This document shows, piece by piece, positions 15,602 through 22,531 of a DNA stretch of 22,531 nt (positions are counted from its first letter, which is position 1; every line of letters begins with the position of its first letter). Origin of the DNA: an uncultured Chloroflexota bacterium. Its GTDB lineage: Bacteria; Chloroflexota; Anaerolineae; Aggregatilineales; Phototrophicaceae. The position numbers were made by a program, and so were the translations under genes. The notes under the pieces are model-generated. The model had not been told where the DNA came from. It did no database searches and saw only the letters and a program-made list of their open reading frames with translations. The DNA is taken from NCBI GenBank assembly GCA_937974245.1, contig CALJKV010000117.1:1-22531 (forward strand), read 5' to 3'.

Positions 15602-18600
15602 GATGCCAAATGATCGCGTTTCTTAGCGGTATCCACCACCTGGTCAATCAGAGTGTCCAGATCGCCGCTGCTGAGCGGGGTGTCATACGCATCCTGGAAG
15701 GCATACAGATGATCTTCGAGCAGGTTCTTCATGCGGTTGACCGTATCGGGGTTATGTGCCCAATCGCGGACTTTGTGCGCGTTGATCGCCCCTTCCAGGG
15801 CAATCGCGAGGTCAGCCACCTGCATCTGAAAACCGTCTGCCGGGTTGAACACTTCACTCAGCAGGCCGAAGTACGCTCCGGCATCGGGATGATCGGCCAA
15901 CTGCGGCGGCAGCGAACTGTCGCGCCCACTGCGGAACACTTCACTGGCATCCTCCATCTGACCGAGGTATTCCAGTTCTTCCAACCGTCCCAGCCGGTAC
16001 TGCTCTATCGCGTCTTCGATCATCTGTGAGAACTTGCGATAGAAAGCCGGGTCTTCCTCCATTTTCTCAGTCGCGGTTCTCTTCAACCGGTTAGCGATGG
16101 CATCGGCACGGGCCGCCGGTGTAGAGAGCTGGGCGACTGCCATCTCGAAGGCCGGTTCGTCGAAGATGTTGACTTCCGGCGTGAGGATATGCACCTCTTC
16201 CGCCTGGATATGGTCATTCATCAGCTTGCGGATTTTCTGCTCGTACTCGCCGTAGTCCACCACCTCGGCATACCGCAGCTTGACCGCATTCCGCAGGCTG
16301 TGGAACACGCGCAGGGCATTCTTGTACGTCCTGATAACCACTTCGGGCGTGTCTTCATAGAACGCCGCCATACTCAGCGCCACCTTGAGCGTCCCGGCGA
16401 ACGCGGTGAGCGCCTCGTAGAAGTGCTGGCGGCGGTCTTCCGGTTCGAGGAAGCGTTCCATCGCCTCGTTATCGCTCTTGTTCGCCACCGGGTCGAAGAG
16501 CGCCCACAGCCGGTCATGCAGCCCCGGCAGCGCCGCCACCACCGCGCTCATATCGGTGATCGTCCCGCTGACATCCTCACTGTCGTAGCCTTCCAGCGCG
16601 TTATAGGTTTCCAGCGCCTCGTTGAGGTCGCCCAGCACGCCGCGATAGTCGAGGATGTAGCCGTAGTTCTTATCTTCGTTGTACAGTCGGTTGACACGGG
16701 CAATCGCCTGGAGCAGACCGTGTTCCCGCAGCGGCTTGTCAATGTACAGCACGGTGTTGCGCGGCTCATCAAAGCCCACCAGCAGCTTATCCACCACAAT
16801 CAGGATTTCGATGCCATCCTCGCGGGCGAACGAATTTTTGATGTGCGTGATGTACTTCTCTTCGTCCCGGTGCTGGTGCATCATGCGCTTCCAGAAGTCC
16901 TGCACCAGCGGCAGGTTTGTCCCTTCGGCGTCCTCGCTCCCCTCGCGGGTATCCGGCGCGGAAATGATGACTTCGCAGGTGATGCCCTCATCTTGCAGGG
17001 CGTACATATACTCAATCGCCTGCTGCTTACTGGCAGTGGCAAGCTGGCCCTTGAGTCCCGTGCCGCCAAATGTCCTGATGTAGTGCTGGGCGATGTCGTA
17101 GGCGATCATCGTCATACGCGCCTGGGTGCGGGTGACTTCCTCATAGCGGCTCATCTTGCGTTTGAGGTCGGTTTTCTGCGCCTCGGTCAGGTCGCGGGTG
17201 CGGCGCTCAAACCAGCGATCCAGCACATCGCGGCTGACATCCAGGTCAACGATGCGCCCCTCATACAGCAGCGGCACAACCGCCCCGTCCGCCACCGCCT
17301 GGCGCATCGAATACTTGTGGATGAACCCGCCGAACTTCTCCGCCGTGCTTTTCTCGGTCTTCAGCAGCGGCGTGCCGGTGAAGCCGATATAGCAGCCATT
17401 CGGGAAGACCTCGCGCATCCGGGCATGACTCGTGCCGTACTGCCCCCGGTGGCTTTCGTCCACCAGGATAAAGACATTCGGGTTATCGTCGCGCAGCTTG
17501 CGCTGGGCCGCCGTCTCAAACTTGTCAATCACGGTCGTGATGATCTCGGCCCTGGGTTCCCGGATCAGACTCACCAGATTCGCGCCGGAAGTCGCTTTCG
17601 AGACCTGTTTCCCGCAGGCCTTGAAGGTCTTCCAGATCTGCTGGTCGAGATCAATCCGGTCGGTGACGATGACCACACGCGGATTCGGGACAGCGGGGTG
17701 CAGCGCCAGCGCCTTCGCCAGCATGACCATCGTCAGCGATTTGCCCGTGCCGGTGGTGTGCCAGATGACACCCCCTGCCCGTTTGCCCTCACTGTCCAGG
17801 TGTGCCACTCGGTCAACCGTCGCTTTGATAGCGAAATACTGCTGGTAGCGGGCGATCTTTTTGACGCCGTTGTCATACACAATGAACTGGTAGACGAGTT
17901 CGAGCAGCCGCGCCGGGCGCAGCAAGGCATACAGCGCCCGATCCTGAGCGGTGGGCAGCCGTTCCCCGGCGGCATCCTGCTCATCGAAGTGGCGGCGCAC
18001 CCGGTAGCCATCGTCGCGCCAGCCGTACAGACGGTCTTTCCCGGCATCCGACAGCGGGACATTGGCGGCCACCATGACGGCGGCTTCGCTCTCCCCTTCC
18101 TCCTGCCAGCGCTGCCAGAACTTCAGCAAGGTCGCGGTCGTGCCATACTGGATTTCATTGACGCTGGTTGCTATCAGCAGTTGAGCAGTCATAAACAGGT
18201 GCGGGATTTCGTCGTCGAGCCGCTGATTGCGAAGCATCTGGCTGATGCCTTCATACACGGCGCTTTTGCCGTCGCCGGTTTCCTTGTCCGGGCGTTTGCA
18301 CTCGATGACGGCCAGCGGGATGCCATTGACGAACAGCACGATATCCGGGCGGCGGGTCTGGTAGCTGCCGCGCCGCTCAACGCTGAATTCCTCGGTGACG
18401 TGGTAAATGTTATTTTCGGGGTGCTGCCAGTCTATCAGGCCGACATCGAAGCTGCGCCGGTCGCCATTGATGATCTGCTCGACACTCTGGGGCAGCGTCA
18501 GCAGGTGATAGGCTTCCTCGCTGGCGGGGATTAACCCCTGGTTGAGCGGCACGTTCTGGAGCGAGCGCACAACCTGGCGCAGGTTGGCCTCGGTGAAGGC

Positions 18601-18804
18601 GTGTTCCTGCCCCTTGTGGCGGATGCGGTTATTGGCTTGCAGCCAGTCGAGCAGCACGTCTTCCAGGATGACATTGGCTTCCTTGCCGCCGCGCAGCGCC
18701 AGCGCCTCGGCGGGGTTCAGGTAGTCCCAACCCAGCGCCATCAGCAGCCGCAGCGCCGGAATCTGGGAACTGATGAGTTCTTTGTAAGCTTCGGCCTGGG
18801 TCAT
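15598..18804 (-). CDS. hsdR: Type I restriction enzyme R subunit (HsdR)
   Basis: This encodes 1068 residues, normal for HsdR. The N-terminal nuclease has the PD-(D/E)xK pattern: P153-D154 in 'TRRPDIVLFVNG' and E168-x-K170 in 'AVIECKRP'. The superfamily 2 translocase motor follows: Walker A 'TTGTGKS' at 350-356, 'DESHR' at 449-453, 'GFTGTP' at 474-479, and further on 'LLVGFDEP' and 'QAIARVNRLYNED' (motif VI). The C-terminal helical part would bind the HsdM2-HsdS core. The complex translocates DNA with ATP and cuts far from an unmethylated site. Its start overlaps the HNH gene stop as ATGA and its stop overlaps the next gene as ATGA. All key residues appear intact. Confidence 0.97.
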   Translation of the reverse strand: MTQAEAYKELISSQIPALRLLMALGWDYLNPAEALALRGGKEANVILEDVLLDWLQANNRIRHKGQEHAFTEANLRQVVRSLQNVPLNQGLIPASEEAYHLLTLPQSVEQIINGDRRSFDVGLIDWQHPENNIYHVTEEFSVERRGSYQTRRPDIVLFVNGIPLAVIECKRPDKETGDGKSAVYEGISQMLRNQRLDDEIPHLFMTAQLLIATSVNEIQYGTTATLLKFWQRWQEEGESEAAVMVAANVPLSDAGKDRLYGWRDDGYRVRRHFDEQDAAGERLPTAQDRALYALLRPARLLELVYQFIVYDNGVKKIARYQQYFAIKATVDRVAHLDSEGKRAGGVIWHTTGTGKSLTMVMLAKALALHPAVPNPRVVIVTDRIDLDQQIWKTFKACGKQVSKATSGANLVSLIREPRAEIITTVIDKFETAAQRKLRDDNPNVFILVDESHRGQYGTSHARMREVFPNGCYIGFTGTPLLKTEKSTAEKFGGFIHKYSMRQAVADGAVVPLLYEGRIVDLDVSRDVLDRWFERRTRDLTEAQKTDLKRKMSRYEEVTRTQARMTMIAYDIAQHYIRTFGGTGLKGQLATASKQQAIEYMYALQDEGITCEVIISAPDTREGSEDAEGTNLPLVQDFWKRMMHQHRDEEKYITHIKNSFAREDGIEILIVVDKLLVGFDEPRNTVLYIDKPLREHGLLQAIARVNRLYNEDKNYGYILDYRGVLGDLNEALETYNALEGYDSEDVSGTITDMSAVVAALPGLHDRLWALFDPVANKSDNEAMERFLEPEDRRQHFYEALTAFAGTLKVALSMAAFYEDTPEVVIRTYKNALRVFHSLRNAVKLRYAEVVDYGEYEQKIRKLMNDHIQAEEVHILTPEVNIFDEPAFEMAVAQLSTPAARADAIANRLKRTATEKMEEDPAFYRKFSQMIEDAIEQYRLGRLEELEYLGQMEDASEVFRSGRDSSLPPQLADHPDAGAYFGLLSEVFNPADGFQMQVADLAIALEGAINAHKVRDWAHNPDTVNRMKNLLEDHLYAFQDAYDTPLSSGDLDTLIDQVVDTAKKRDHLAS

Positions 18805-19223
18805 GCGTCGTTATCCTTGTAGCCGTCCAGCGCCATCAGCCGGGCGCGATCCATAACCAGTTCCAGCCGGTTGACCCGCAGAACCCGCTCCGTAACCCGC
18901 CCGGTCGCGGTCAGCGGCGCAATCACGCCGTTATCTTCCAGCCGAAAGTGTTCGCTCCACACATCACGCCGGGGATGGAACAACGCGGCAACTGCCCCGG
19001 TCTGCGGGTCGAGTGAACACAGGTCGCTGCCTTTGTGCCGGTTACAGTCCGCACAGGCCAGGCACAGGTTAGTCTCTACGGTATCGCCGCCGTGTTTTTC
19101 GGCGTAGATATGGTCAATTTCGTGGGTGAAATAGGTGTGATCTTCATGCAGGCGGCAGTATTCACAGCGGGATCGGGCGCGGCCTGCCACCTGCTGCCGC
19201 AGCGTTTCAGGAATATAGGTCAT
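18801..19223 (-). CDS. HNH endonuclease
   Basis: This encodes 140 residues. The zinc-finger-type HNH fold is clear: C20-x2-C23 in 'CEYC', 'HEIDHI' at 34-39 (H34, D37, H38), 'GG' at 45-46, 'TNLCLACADCN' at 51-61 (N52, C57, C60, N61) and K64. Such proteins nick or cut DNA with a metal ion. It lies between hsdS and hsdR rather than outside the operon, with 4-base ATGA overlaps on both sides, so it is expressed together with them. It could add nuclease activity to the restriction system, or be an independent two-gene unit (with the small gene before it) that inserted without breaking the operon. Confidence 0.92.
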   Translation of the reverse strand: MTYIPETLRQQVAGRARSRCEYCRLHEDHTYFTHEIDHIYAEKHGGDTVETNLCLACADCNRHKGSDLCSLDPQTGAVAALFHPRRDVWSEHFRLEDNGVIAPLTATGRVTERVLRVNRLELVMDRARLMALDGYKDNDA

Positions 19224-19477
19224 GCGTCCTCTGCCAGTTTCTCCTGAGCGCGGATCTTCAAGCGGCGGACAAAATGTTCAGTCTGAAGATATGTTTCCAG
19301 TTCAGCGCGTTCAGCGTCATTGAGCGACTCGTTCCGGTTGCCATCCAGCAGGTAGCGCAGCCGTTCCTGGGACGCCGGGGAGGGACGCAGCGCGATAATC
19401 GCCTGCGGCGTGGGCGCGGAGAGCAGAAAATCCATGATTTCATCAGTTGGGGTCAGGTCGGGGGATGCGACAACCAT
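19220..19477 (-). CDS. Small helical protein paired with the HNH nuclease
   Basis: This encodes 85 residues from the ATG at 19477, chosen over the frame start at 19492 because AGGAGGT lies 5-6 bases before it. The sequence is helical and charged, with 'SQERLRYLLDGNRNESLNDAER' spread over about 36-58 and a basic 'VRRLKIRAQEKL' near the end. From memory, similar small ORFs with a 'LLxxNRxxxLxxxExxEL' core often precede HNH endonuclease genes in cyanobacteria and Chloroflexota. No function is established to my knowledge. Its stop overlaps the HNH start as ATGA. An inhibitor, antitoxin-like or DNA-binding partner role is possible. Confidence 0.75.
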   Translation of the reverse strand: MVVASPDLTPTDEIMDFLLSAPTPQAIIALRPSPASQERLRYLLDGNRNESLNDAERAELETYLQTEHFVRRLKIRAQEKLAEDA

Positions 19478-19513
19478 TGTTACCTCCTGCAAAACCGTTT
19501 GACGTGTATTTTC

Positions 19514-19519
19514 ATTATA
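19514..19519 (-). promoter_or_regulatory. Internal -10 box for the small gene-HNH-hsdR-YgjP cistrons
   Basis: TATAAT read leftward overlaps the end of hsdS and would start RNA about 30 bases before the ATG at 19477. Just upstream is a short hairpin, CACCG-GCG-CGGTG. No good -35 box is visible. It would let restriction be expressed separately from modification. Confidence 0.4.
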
Positions 19520-20747
19520 CCCGCACCGCGCCGGTGAGAAGCTGCTGCATCAACCCGCGTTTTTGCGCCTGGAACTCATGAAGCATTCCAGTGTAGACAC
19601 TAATGATCTGTTCCGATGTATCAAGCACATCAGAAATAACTTGTTGCTCCCCCAATTGAGGTAGAGGAATCCGTATTTTTGAGAACTGCGGCCAACGCAA
19701 GCTACCACGCCGATCTACAGATGCGCTGGTGTTGATCTCAAAAATATGACGATAAAGCTCAGTTTTCAGTACGCTATATAGAAACGGGTCGTGTATCAAA
19801 TCTGTGGTTTCAAAGACCGTATACATCGGACTTATCAGGCCAACATCGTACAAATCCTGATAGCCAATCGAACCCTCTTCAATGTGATTGGTGGCATAAG
19901 CAAATTGACCATGATGAACCAATTTATAGGTTGACAGATCGTCACTATAGATTTGCCTGCCAAAATATTCCAGAGAATCAACAAGTCCATCATATTTTGT
20001 GCAGGAGAGAACAGGCAGTTCGTCACCATCCGTATTTCGATTGGATACGGAATTGGCTATTTGGCCGATCTGGATATAGTCCCAATCCGTCGGAATACTT
20101 CCAAATTCCGTCTCTTGGTATTCCTCTGAGTTCACAAACCCCGGAAAGCGCACCTGCCCGGTAAGCAGAAGCTGCATGAGTGCCTGTTTGCGCCGTTGCA
20201 GCGCGGCGATGAGCGCCTCGGTGAGCGCGATAGCCTCATCCCAGGTGCTGAGGATTTCCGCGATTTTGCGCTGTTCGGGGAGGGGTGGGAGGGGAATACG
20301 AATCTTTCTTAGTTCTCTTTGTTTTATGCCAATAGCGGTCGAACCAGAGGATCTTTGGAAAACTACGTCTTGCCCATTTTGAGAAATTAGAAATTGTAGC
20401 AAGAAGGTTGAAACGAGTCTTTTTTCATCAGTCCTAATAGCGACTAGCCGTTGTCCTAGCGCATAGCGTCCACTTTGTGGGAAGTGAGCAACCATTCCCA
20501 GAGGAGCTTCTGTGGTAAATAGTATATCCCCACTTCGGGGTATGCCTCTATCCATCCACGAATCATATATATCTTTAGGGATATATTCAGCATATTCCCA
20601 ATTCAATGAACCATTACGGACATTGCGAGCTGTAATTAACCTAACACCAAATTCAGCTTTGGGGACAGATTTCCCTCGGTAGTCAATGATTCTATCTATA
20701 CAATTATTAAGCTCATCACTCGTCCATCCATCCGGTAACTTACTCAT
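19515..20747 (-). CDS. hsdS: Type I restriction enzyme specificity subunit (HsdS)
   Basis: This encodes 410 residues with the standard layout. Target-recognition domain 1 spans about 1-150. Conserved coiled-coil region 1 starts at 'PLPPLPEQRKIAEIL' (152-166) and ends 'KQALMQLLLTGQVRF' (187-201). Target-recognition domain 2 spans about 215-360. Conserved region 2 starts 'PLPQLGEQQVISDVL' and ends 'KRGLMQQLLTGAVRV' at the C-terminus. The two halves give a bipartite DNA target, which cannot be read from sequence alone. The gene overlaps the end of hsdM by 8 bases (ATGAGTAA). The DNA of both recognition domains is visibly more AT-rich than the conserved regions and hsdM, which suggests domain exchange by recombination. 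Confidence 0.95.
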   Translation of the reverse strand: MSKLPDGWTSDELNNCIDRIIDYRGKSVPKAEFGVRLITARNVRNGSLNWEYAEYIPKDIYDSWMDRGIPRSGDILFTTEAPLGMVAHFPQSGRYALGQRLVAIRTDEKRLVSTFLLQFLISQNGQDVVFQRSSGSTAIGIKQRELRKIRIPLPPLPEQRKIAEILSTWDEAIALTEALIAALQRRKQALMQLLLTGQVRFPGFVNSEEYQETEFGSIPTDWDYIQIGQIANSVSNRNTDGDELPVLSCTKYDGLVDSLEYFGRQIYSDDLSTYKLVHHGQFAYATNHIEEGSIGYQDLYDVGLISPMYTVFETTDLIHDPFLYSVLKTELYRHIFEINTSASVDRRGSLRWPQFSKIRIPLPQLGEQQVISDVLDTSEQIISVYTGMLHEFQAQKRGLMQQLLTGAVRV

Positions 20748-22254
20748 CCAGCCCCAACTCCCGCAGATAGGCCGCCATGCGTGTTTTTACGTCGGCAAGC
20801 CGGCCTTCCAGCATGTGGATTTCAGCCCCCACCGCCTTCAGGTCAATCGGTTCTTCCGCCTCGAAGGTATCCACGTAGCGCGGAATATTCAGGTTGTAGT
20901 CGTTCTCGGCGATCTCGTCGCGCCCGGCCACATAAGCGTATTTCTCCACCGTCTCCCGCGCCCGGTAGGCCGCCACAATCCGCTCGATGTCCGCCTCACG
21001 CAGCCGGTTCTGGTTCGTCCCCGGCTCGAAGTCGCGGCTGGCGTCAATGAACAGCACGCGGTCATCCACCCGGTTCCGCTTGAAAATCAGGATGGCGGCG
21101 GGGATGCCTGTGCCGAAGAACAGGTTGGCTGGCAGCCCGATCACGGCGTCCAGCAGGTTCTCCTCGATGAGCTGCTGGCGGATGCGCCCCTCGCTGCTCC
21201 CCCGGAACAACACGCCATGCGGCACGATCACGCCGACGCGCCCGTTGTGGCTCGGCTCGCGGAAGGTCGTCTCGATCATGTGGGTGATGAAGGCGTAATC
21301 CCCCTTGCTCTTGGGCGGCACACCGCGCCAGAAACGGCGGTAGCGGTCATTGGCCGCGCTCTCCGCGCCCCACTTATCCAGCGAAAACGGCGGATTGGCG
21401 ACGACGACATTGAAGTGCATCAGGTCATCGCCTTCCAGGATTTGCGGATCGTTGAGCGTGTCGCTCCATTTGATGTGCTGCGTGGTCACGCTCATCTCAT
21501 GCAGCAGCATGTTCATCATGCACAGCGCCCAGGTGCTGCCGTTGGCCTCCTGTCCGTAGATGGCGTAGTCGGCGCTCCCCACCTGTTGGGCGCATTTGAT
21601 GAGCAGCGAACCGCTGCCACAGGCCGGGTCGCAGATGCGTTCGCCCGGCTGCGGGGCAAGCAGCCGCGCCAGCAGCGTGCTGACTTCCGGTGGCGTGTAG
21701 AACTCCCCCGCTTTCTTCCCGGCTCCGGCGGCGAACTTGCCAATCAGGTACTCGTAGGCGTTGCCGATCACGTCCATCCCGTTGATGCGCGAGGGACGCA
21801 GGTCAAGACGCGGGTCGCTGAAGTCGTTGAGCAGGTTCTTCAGCCGTTCGTTGCGCTGCTGGGTCTTCCCCAGCGCCGCTTCGCTGTTGAAGTCAATGTT
21901 GCGGAACACGCCGTCCAGCTTCTCTTTGTTGGCCTCTTCGATGTGCTCCAGCGCGATGTTGATTTCCTCGCCAACGTTGGGCTGGTTGCGCCGCTCGTAG
22001 AGGGTATAGAAGTCGCTGTCTTTGGGCAGCCGGAACGGTTCGCGGCTCATGCGCCGTTCGATGCGCTCGGCATCCCCGCCGAACTGCTGCTCATACTGGG
22101 CGTAGTGATCGAACCACACGTCGGAGATGTACTTCACGAACAGCATGACGAGGATGTAGTTCTTGTACTCGCTGGGGTCAATCGTCCCCCGGAAAGTGTC
22201 GCACGCCTTCAAAAGAATGGCGTTGATTTCGTCCTGGTTGATGGTATCGGGCAT
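20740..22254 (-). CDS. hsdM: Type I DNA methyltransferase subunit (HsdM), N6-adenine
   Basis: This encodes 504 residues, typical for HsdM. An N-terminal helical HsdM_N domain (1-150) is followed by 'EFYTPPEV' at 184-191, the SAM-binding motif I 'DPACGSGSL' at 209-217, and the catalytic motif IV 'NPPF' at 287-290, which marks N6-adenine methylation. The C-terminal helices (about 470-504) would contact HsdS. Two copies bind HsdS, methylate the host's own sites and are needed for restriction. It is the first gene of the cluster. The ATG at 22254 lacks a clear Shine-Dalgarno and is preceded by the near-palindrome AGAA-ACGG-TTCT. Confidence 0.97.
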   Translation of the reverse strand: MPDTINQDEINAILLKACDTFRGTIDPSEYKNYILVMLFVKYISDVWFDHYAQYEQQFGGDAERIERRMSREPFRLPKDSDFYTLYERRNQPNVGEEINIALEHIEEANKEKLDGVFRNIDFNSEAALGKTQQRNERLKNLLNDFSDPRLDLRPSRINGMDVIGNAYEYLIGKFAAGAGKKAGEFYTPPEVSTLLARLLAPQPGERICDPACGSGSLLIKCAQQVGSADYAIYGQEANGSTWALCMMNMLLHEMSVTTQHIKWSDTLNDPQILEGDDLMHFNVVVANPPFSLDKWGAESAANDRYRRFWRGVPPKSKGDYAFITHMIETTFREPSHNGRVGVIVPHGVLFRGSSEGRIRQQLIEENLLDAVIGLPANLFFGTGIPAAILIFKRNRVDDRVLFIDASRDFEPGTNQNRLREADIERIVAAYRARETVEKYAYVAGRDEIAENDYNLNIPRYVDTFEAEEPIDLKAVGAEIHMLEGRLADVKTRMAAYLRELGLDE

Positions 22255-22307
22255 GGAGAACCGTTTCTGGTTGCAATAAGAGTCGTAAATAGATTGATGA
22301 ATATCCC

Positions 22308-22336
22308 ATTATGACACAAAGATTCTGGTGAGGCGA
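22308..22336 (-). promoter_or_regulatory. Candidate hsdM promoter
   Basis: CATAAT (22308-22313 read leftward) is a 5/6 match to a -10 box and would give a leader of about 45 bases before the hsdM ATG. The best -35, TTCGCC at 18 bases spacing, is weak. Further upstream is a small palindrome, TGTGC-A-GCACA (22360-22370), that could bind a regulator. Confidence 0.35.
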
Positions 22337-22407
22337 ACGGGTATCGGCCTATCTTTTGCTGTGCAGCACATATAACTACTACTGAAGGAAGGTGCACTGA
22401 GTCAATT

Positions 22408-22430
22408 AAAAAACGGGCCGCCCGACCCGT
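22408..22430 (-). terminator. Rho-independent terminator of the gene at the right edge
   Basis: Reading leftward, ACGGG and CCCGT form a GC-rich stem around an 8-base loop, followed at once by six T residues. It lies about 37 bases after the stop of the partial gene at 22467-22531, so it would end that transcript before the hsdM promoter. Confidence 0.75.
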
Positions 22431-22466
22431 CCAGTTATCCAATGATTGGGTTATGGAGCCACCGCT

Positions 22467-22531
22467 TCACGGGCGGTCATCCCATTCGCTGCGAAGCTGG
22501 TTAATAGATTCCTGGGGATCAACCCCCTGCC
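22467..22531 (-). CDS. C-terminal end of an unidentified gene (partial at right edge)
   Basis: The last 20 or so codons of a minus-strand frame end with 'ESINQLRSEWDDRP' and a TGA at 22467-22469. Support for it being real is the protein-like, charged helical sequence and the rho-independent terminator just downstream. Another frame of this segment is also open, to a TAA nearer the terminator, so the assignment is moderate. Too little remains to name a family. Confidence 0.5.
   Translation of the reverse strand, partial: QGVDPQESINQLRSEWDDRP

Noticed and set aside
16189..18534. A 781-codon open frame on the plus strand
   Set aside because: It is the antisense shadow of hsdR, whose nuclease and motor motifs are complete. 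The shadow has no recognisable domain and a composition typical of a reversed GC-rich gene.
20686..22314. A 542-codon open frame on the plus strand
   Set aside because: It lies antisense to hsdM, which has intact methyltransferase motifs. There is no ribosome site or recognisable fold.
22209..22442. 77-codon minus-strand frame upstream of hsdM
   Set aside because: It crosses the terminator, the hsdM promoter and the hsdM start. There is no ribosome site or recognisable motif.
1..22531. CRISPR array, tRNA, rRNA or IS transposase
   Set aside because: I looked for regularly spaced repeats, clover-leaf-like CCA ends and DDE/HUH motifs and saw none. No covariance search was possible.

Overview
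The window looks like an accessory, defence-rich stretch of a Chloroflexota (Anaerolineae-like) chromosome. This is inferred from protein style: secreted beta-propeller and SH3b proteins with 'VNxRxGPG' motifs, TIR and AAA-like STAND ATPases, NACHT fused to a formylglycine-enzyme-like (FGE) domain, and Tad-type platform proteins. No 16S or housekeeping gene is present to prove the lineage. Nearly every gene is on the minus strand. The exception is one tyrosine recombinase at 7597-8643.

Layout from left to right. (1) 1-3149, minus: a TIR-NACHT-FGE-like immune-type sensor, read in one open frame that runs off the left edge. Its C-terminal segment has the codon pattern expected of a diversity-generating-retroelement (DGR) variable region. 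(2) 3448-7259, minus: two secreted proteins of unknown role (one with a beta-propeller and SH3b domain) and a truncated SH3b paralogue that ends beside a large imperfect palindrome. (3) 7597-8643, plus: a GC-rich tyrosine recombinase flanked by inverted repeats. (4) 8793-14354, minus: a tightly coupled two-gene operon. The first gene is TIR-TIR-AAA. The second fuses the same AAA-like ATPase module to TadB-like and TadC-like type II secretion F domains in one 1195-residue membrane protein. (5) 14355-14875: a 520-base intergenic region with a promoter, a 16-base direct repeat and tiny ORFs behind a near-perfect ribosome binding site. (6) 14876-22254, minus: a type I restriction-modification locus in the order hsdM, hsdS, small protein, HNH nuclease, hsdR, YgjP-like metallopeptidase, with mostly 4- to 8-base overlaps. 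(7) 22408-22531, minus: a terminator and the last codons of another gene at the right edge.

How the genes may work together. The type I system is a complete classical defence system with two extra small genes (an HNH nuclease and its upstream partner) inserted between S and R. The TIR-NACHT-FGE protein has the architecture of a ligand-sensing STAND receptor with a TIR NADase-type effector. The TIR-TIR-AAA / AAA-TadB-TadC pair is the most unusual part: two paralogous ATPase modules, one carrying TIR effectors and one built into a pilus or secretion inner-membrane platform, made from the same mRNA. No TadA secretion ATPase, pilin or prepilin peptidase lies in the window. A sensing, export or membrane-anchored TIR device is a reasonable hypothesis, but it is inference. 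I saw no CRISPR array, tRNA, rRNA or IS transposase.
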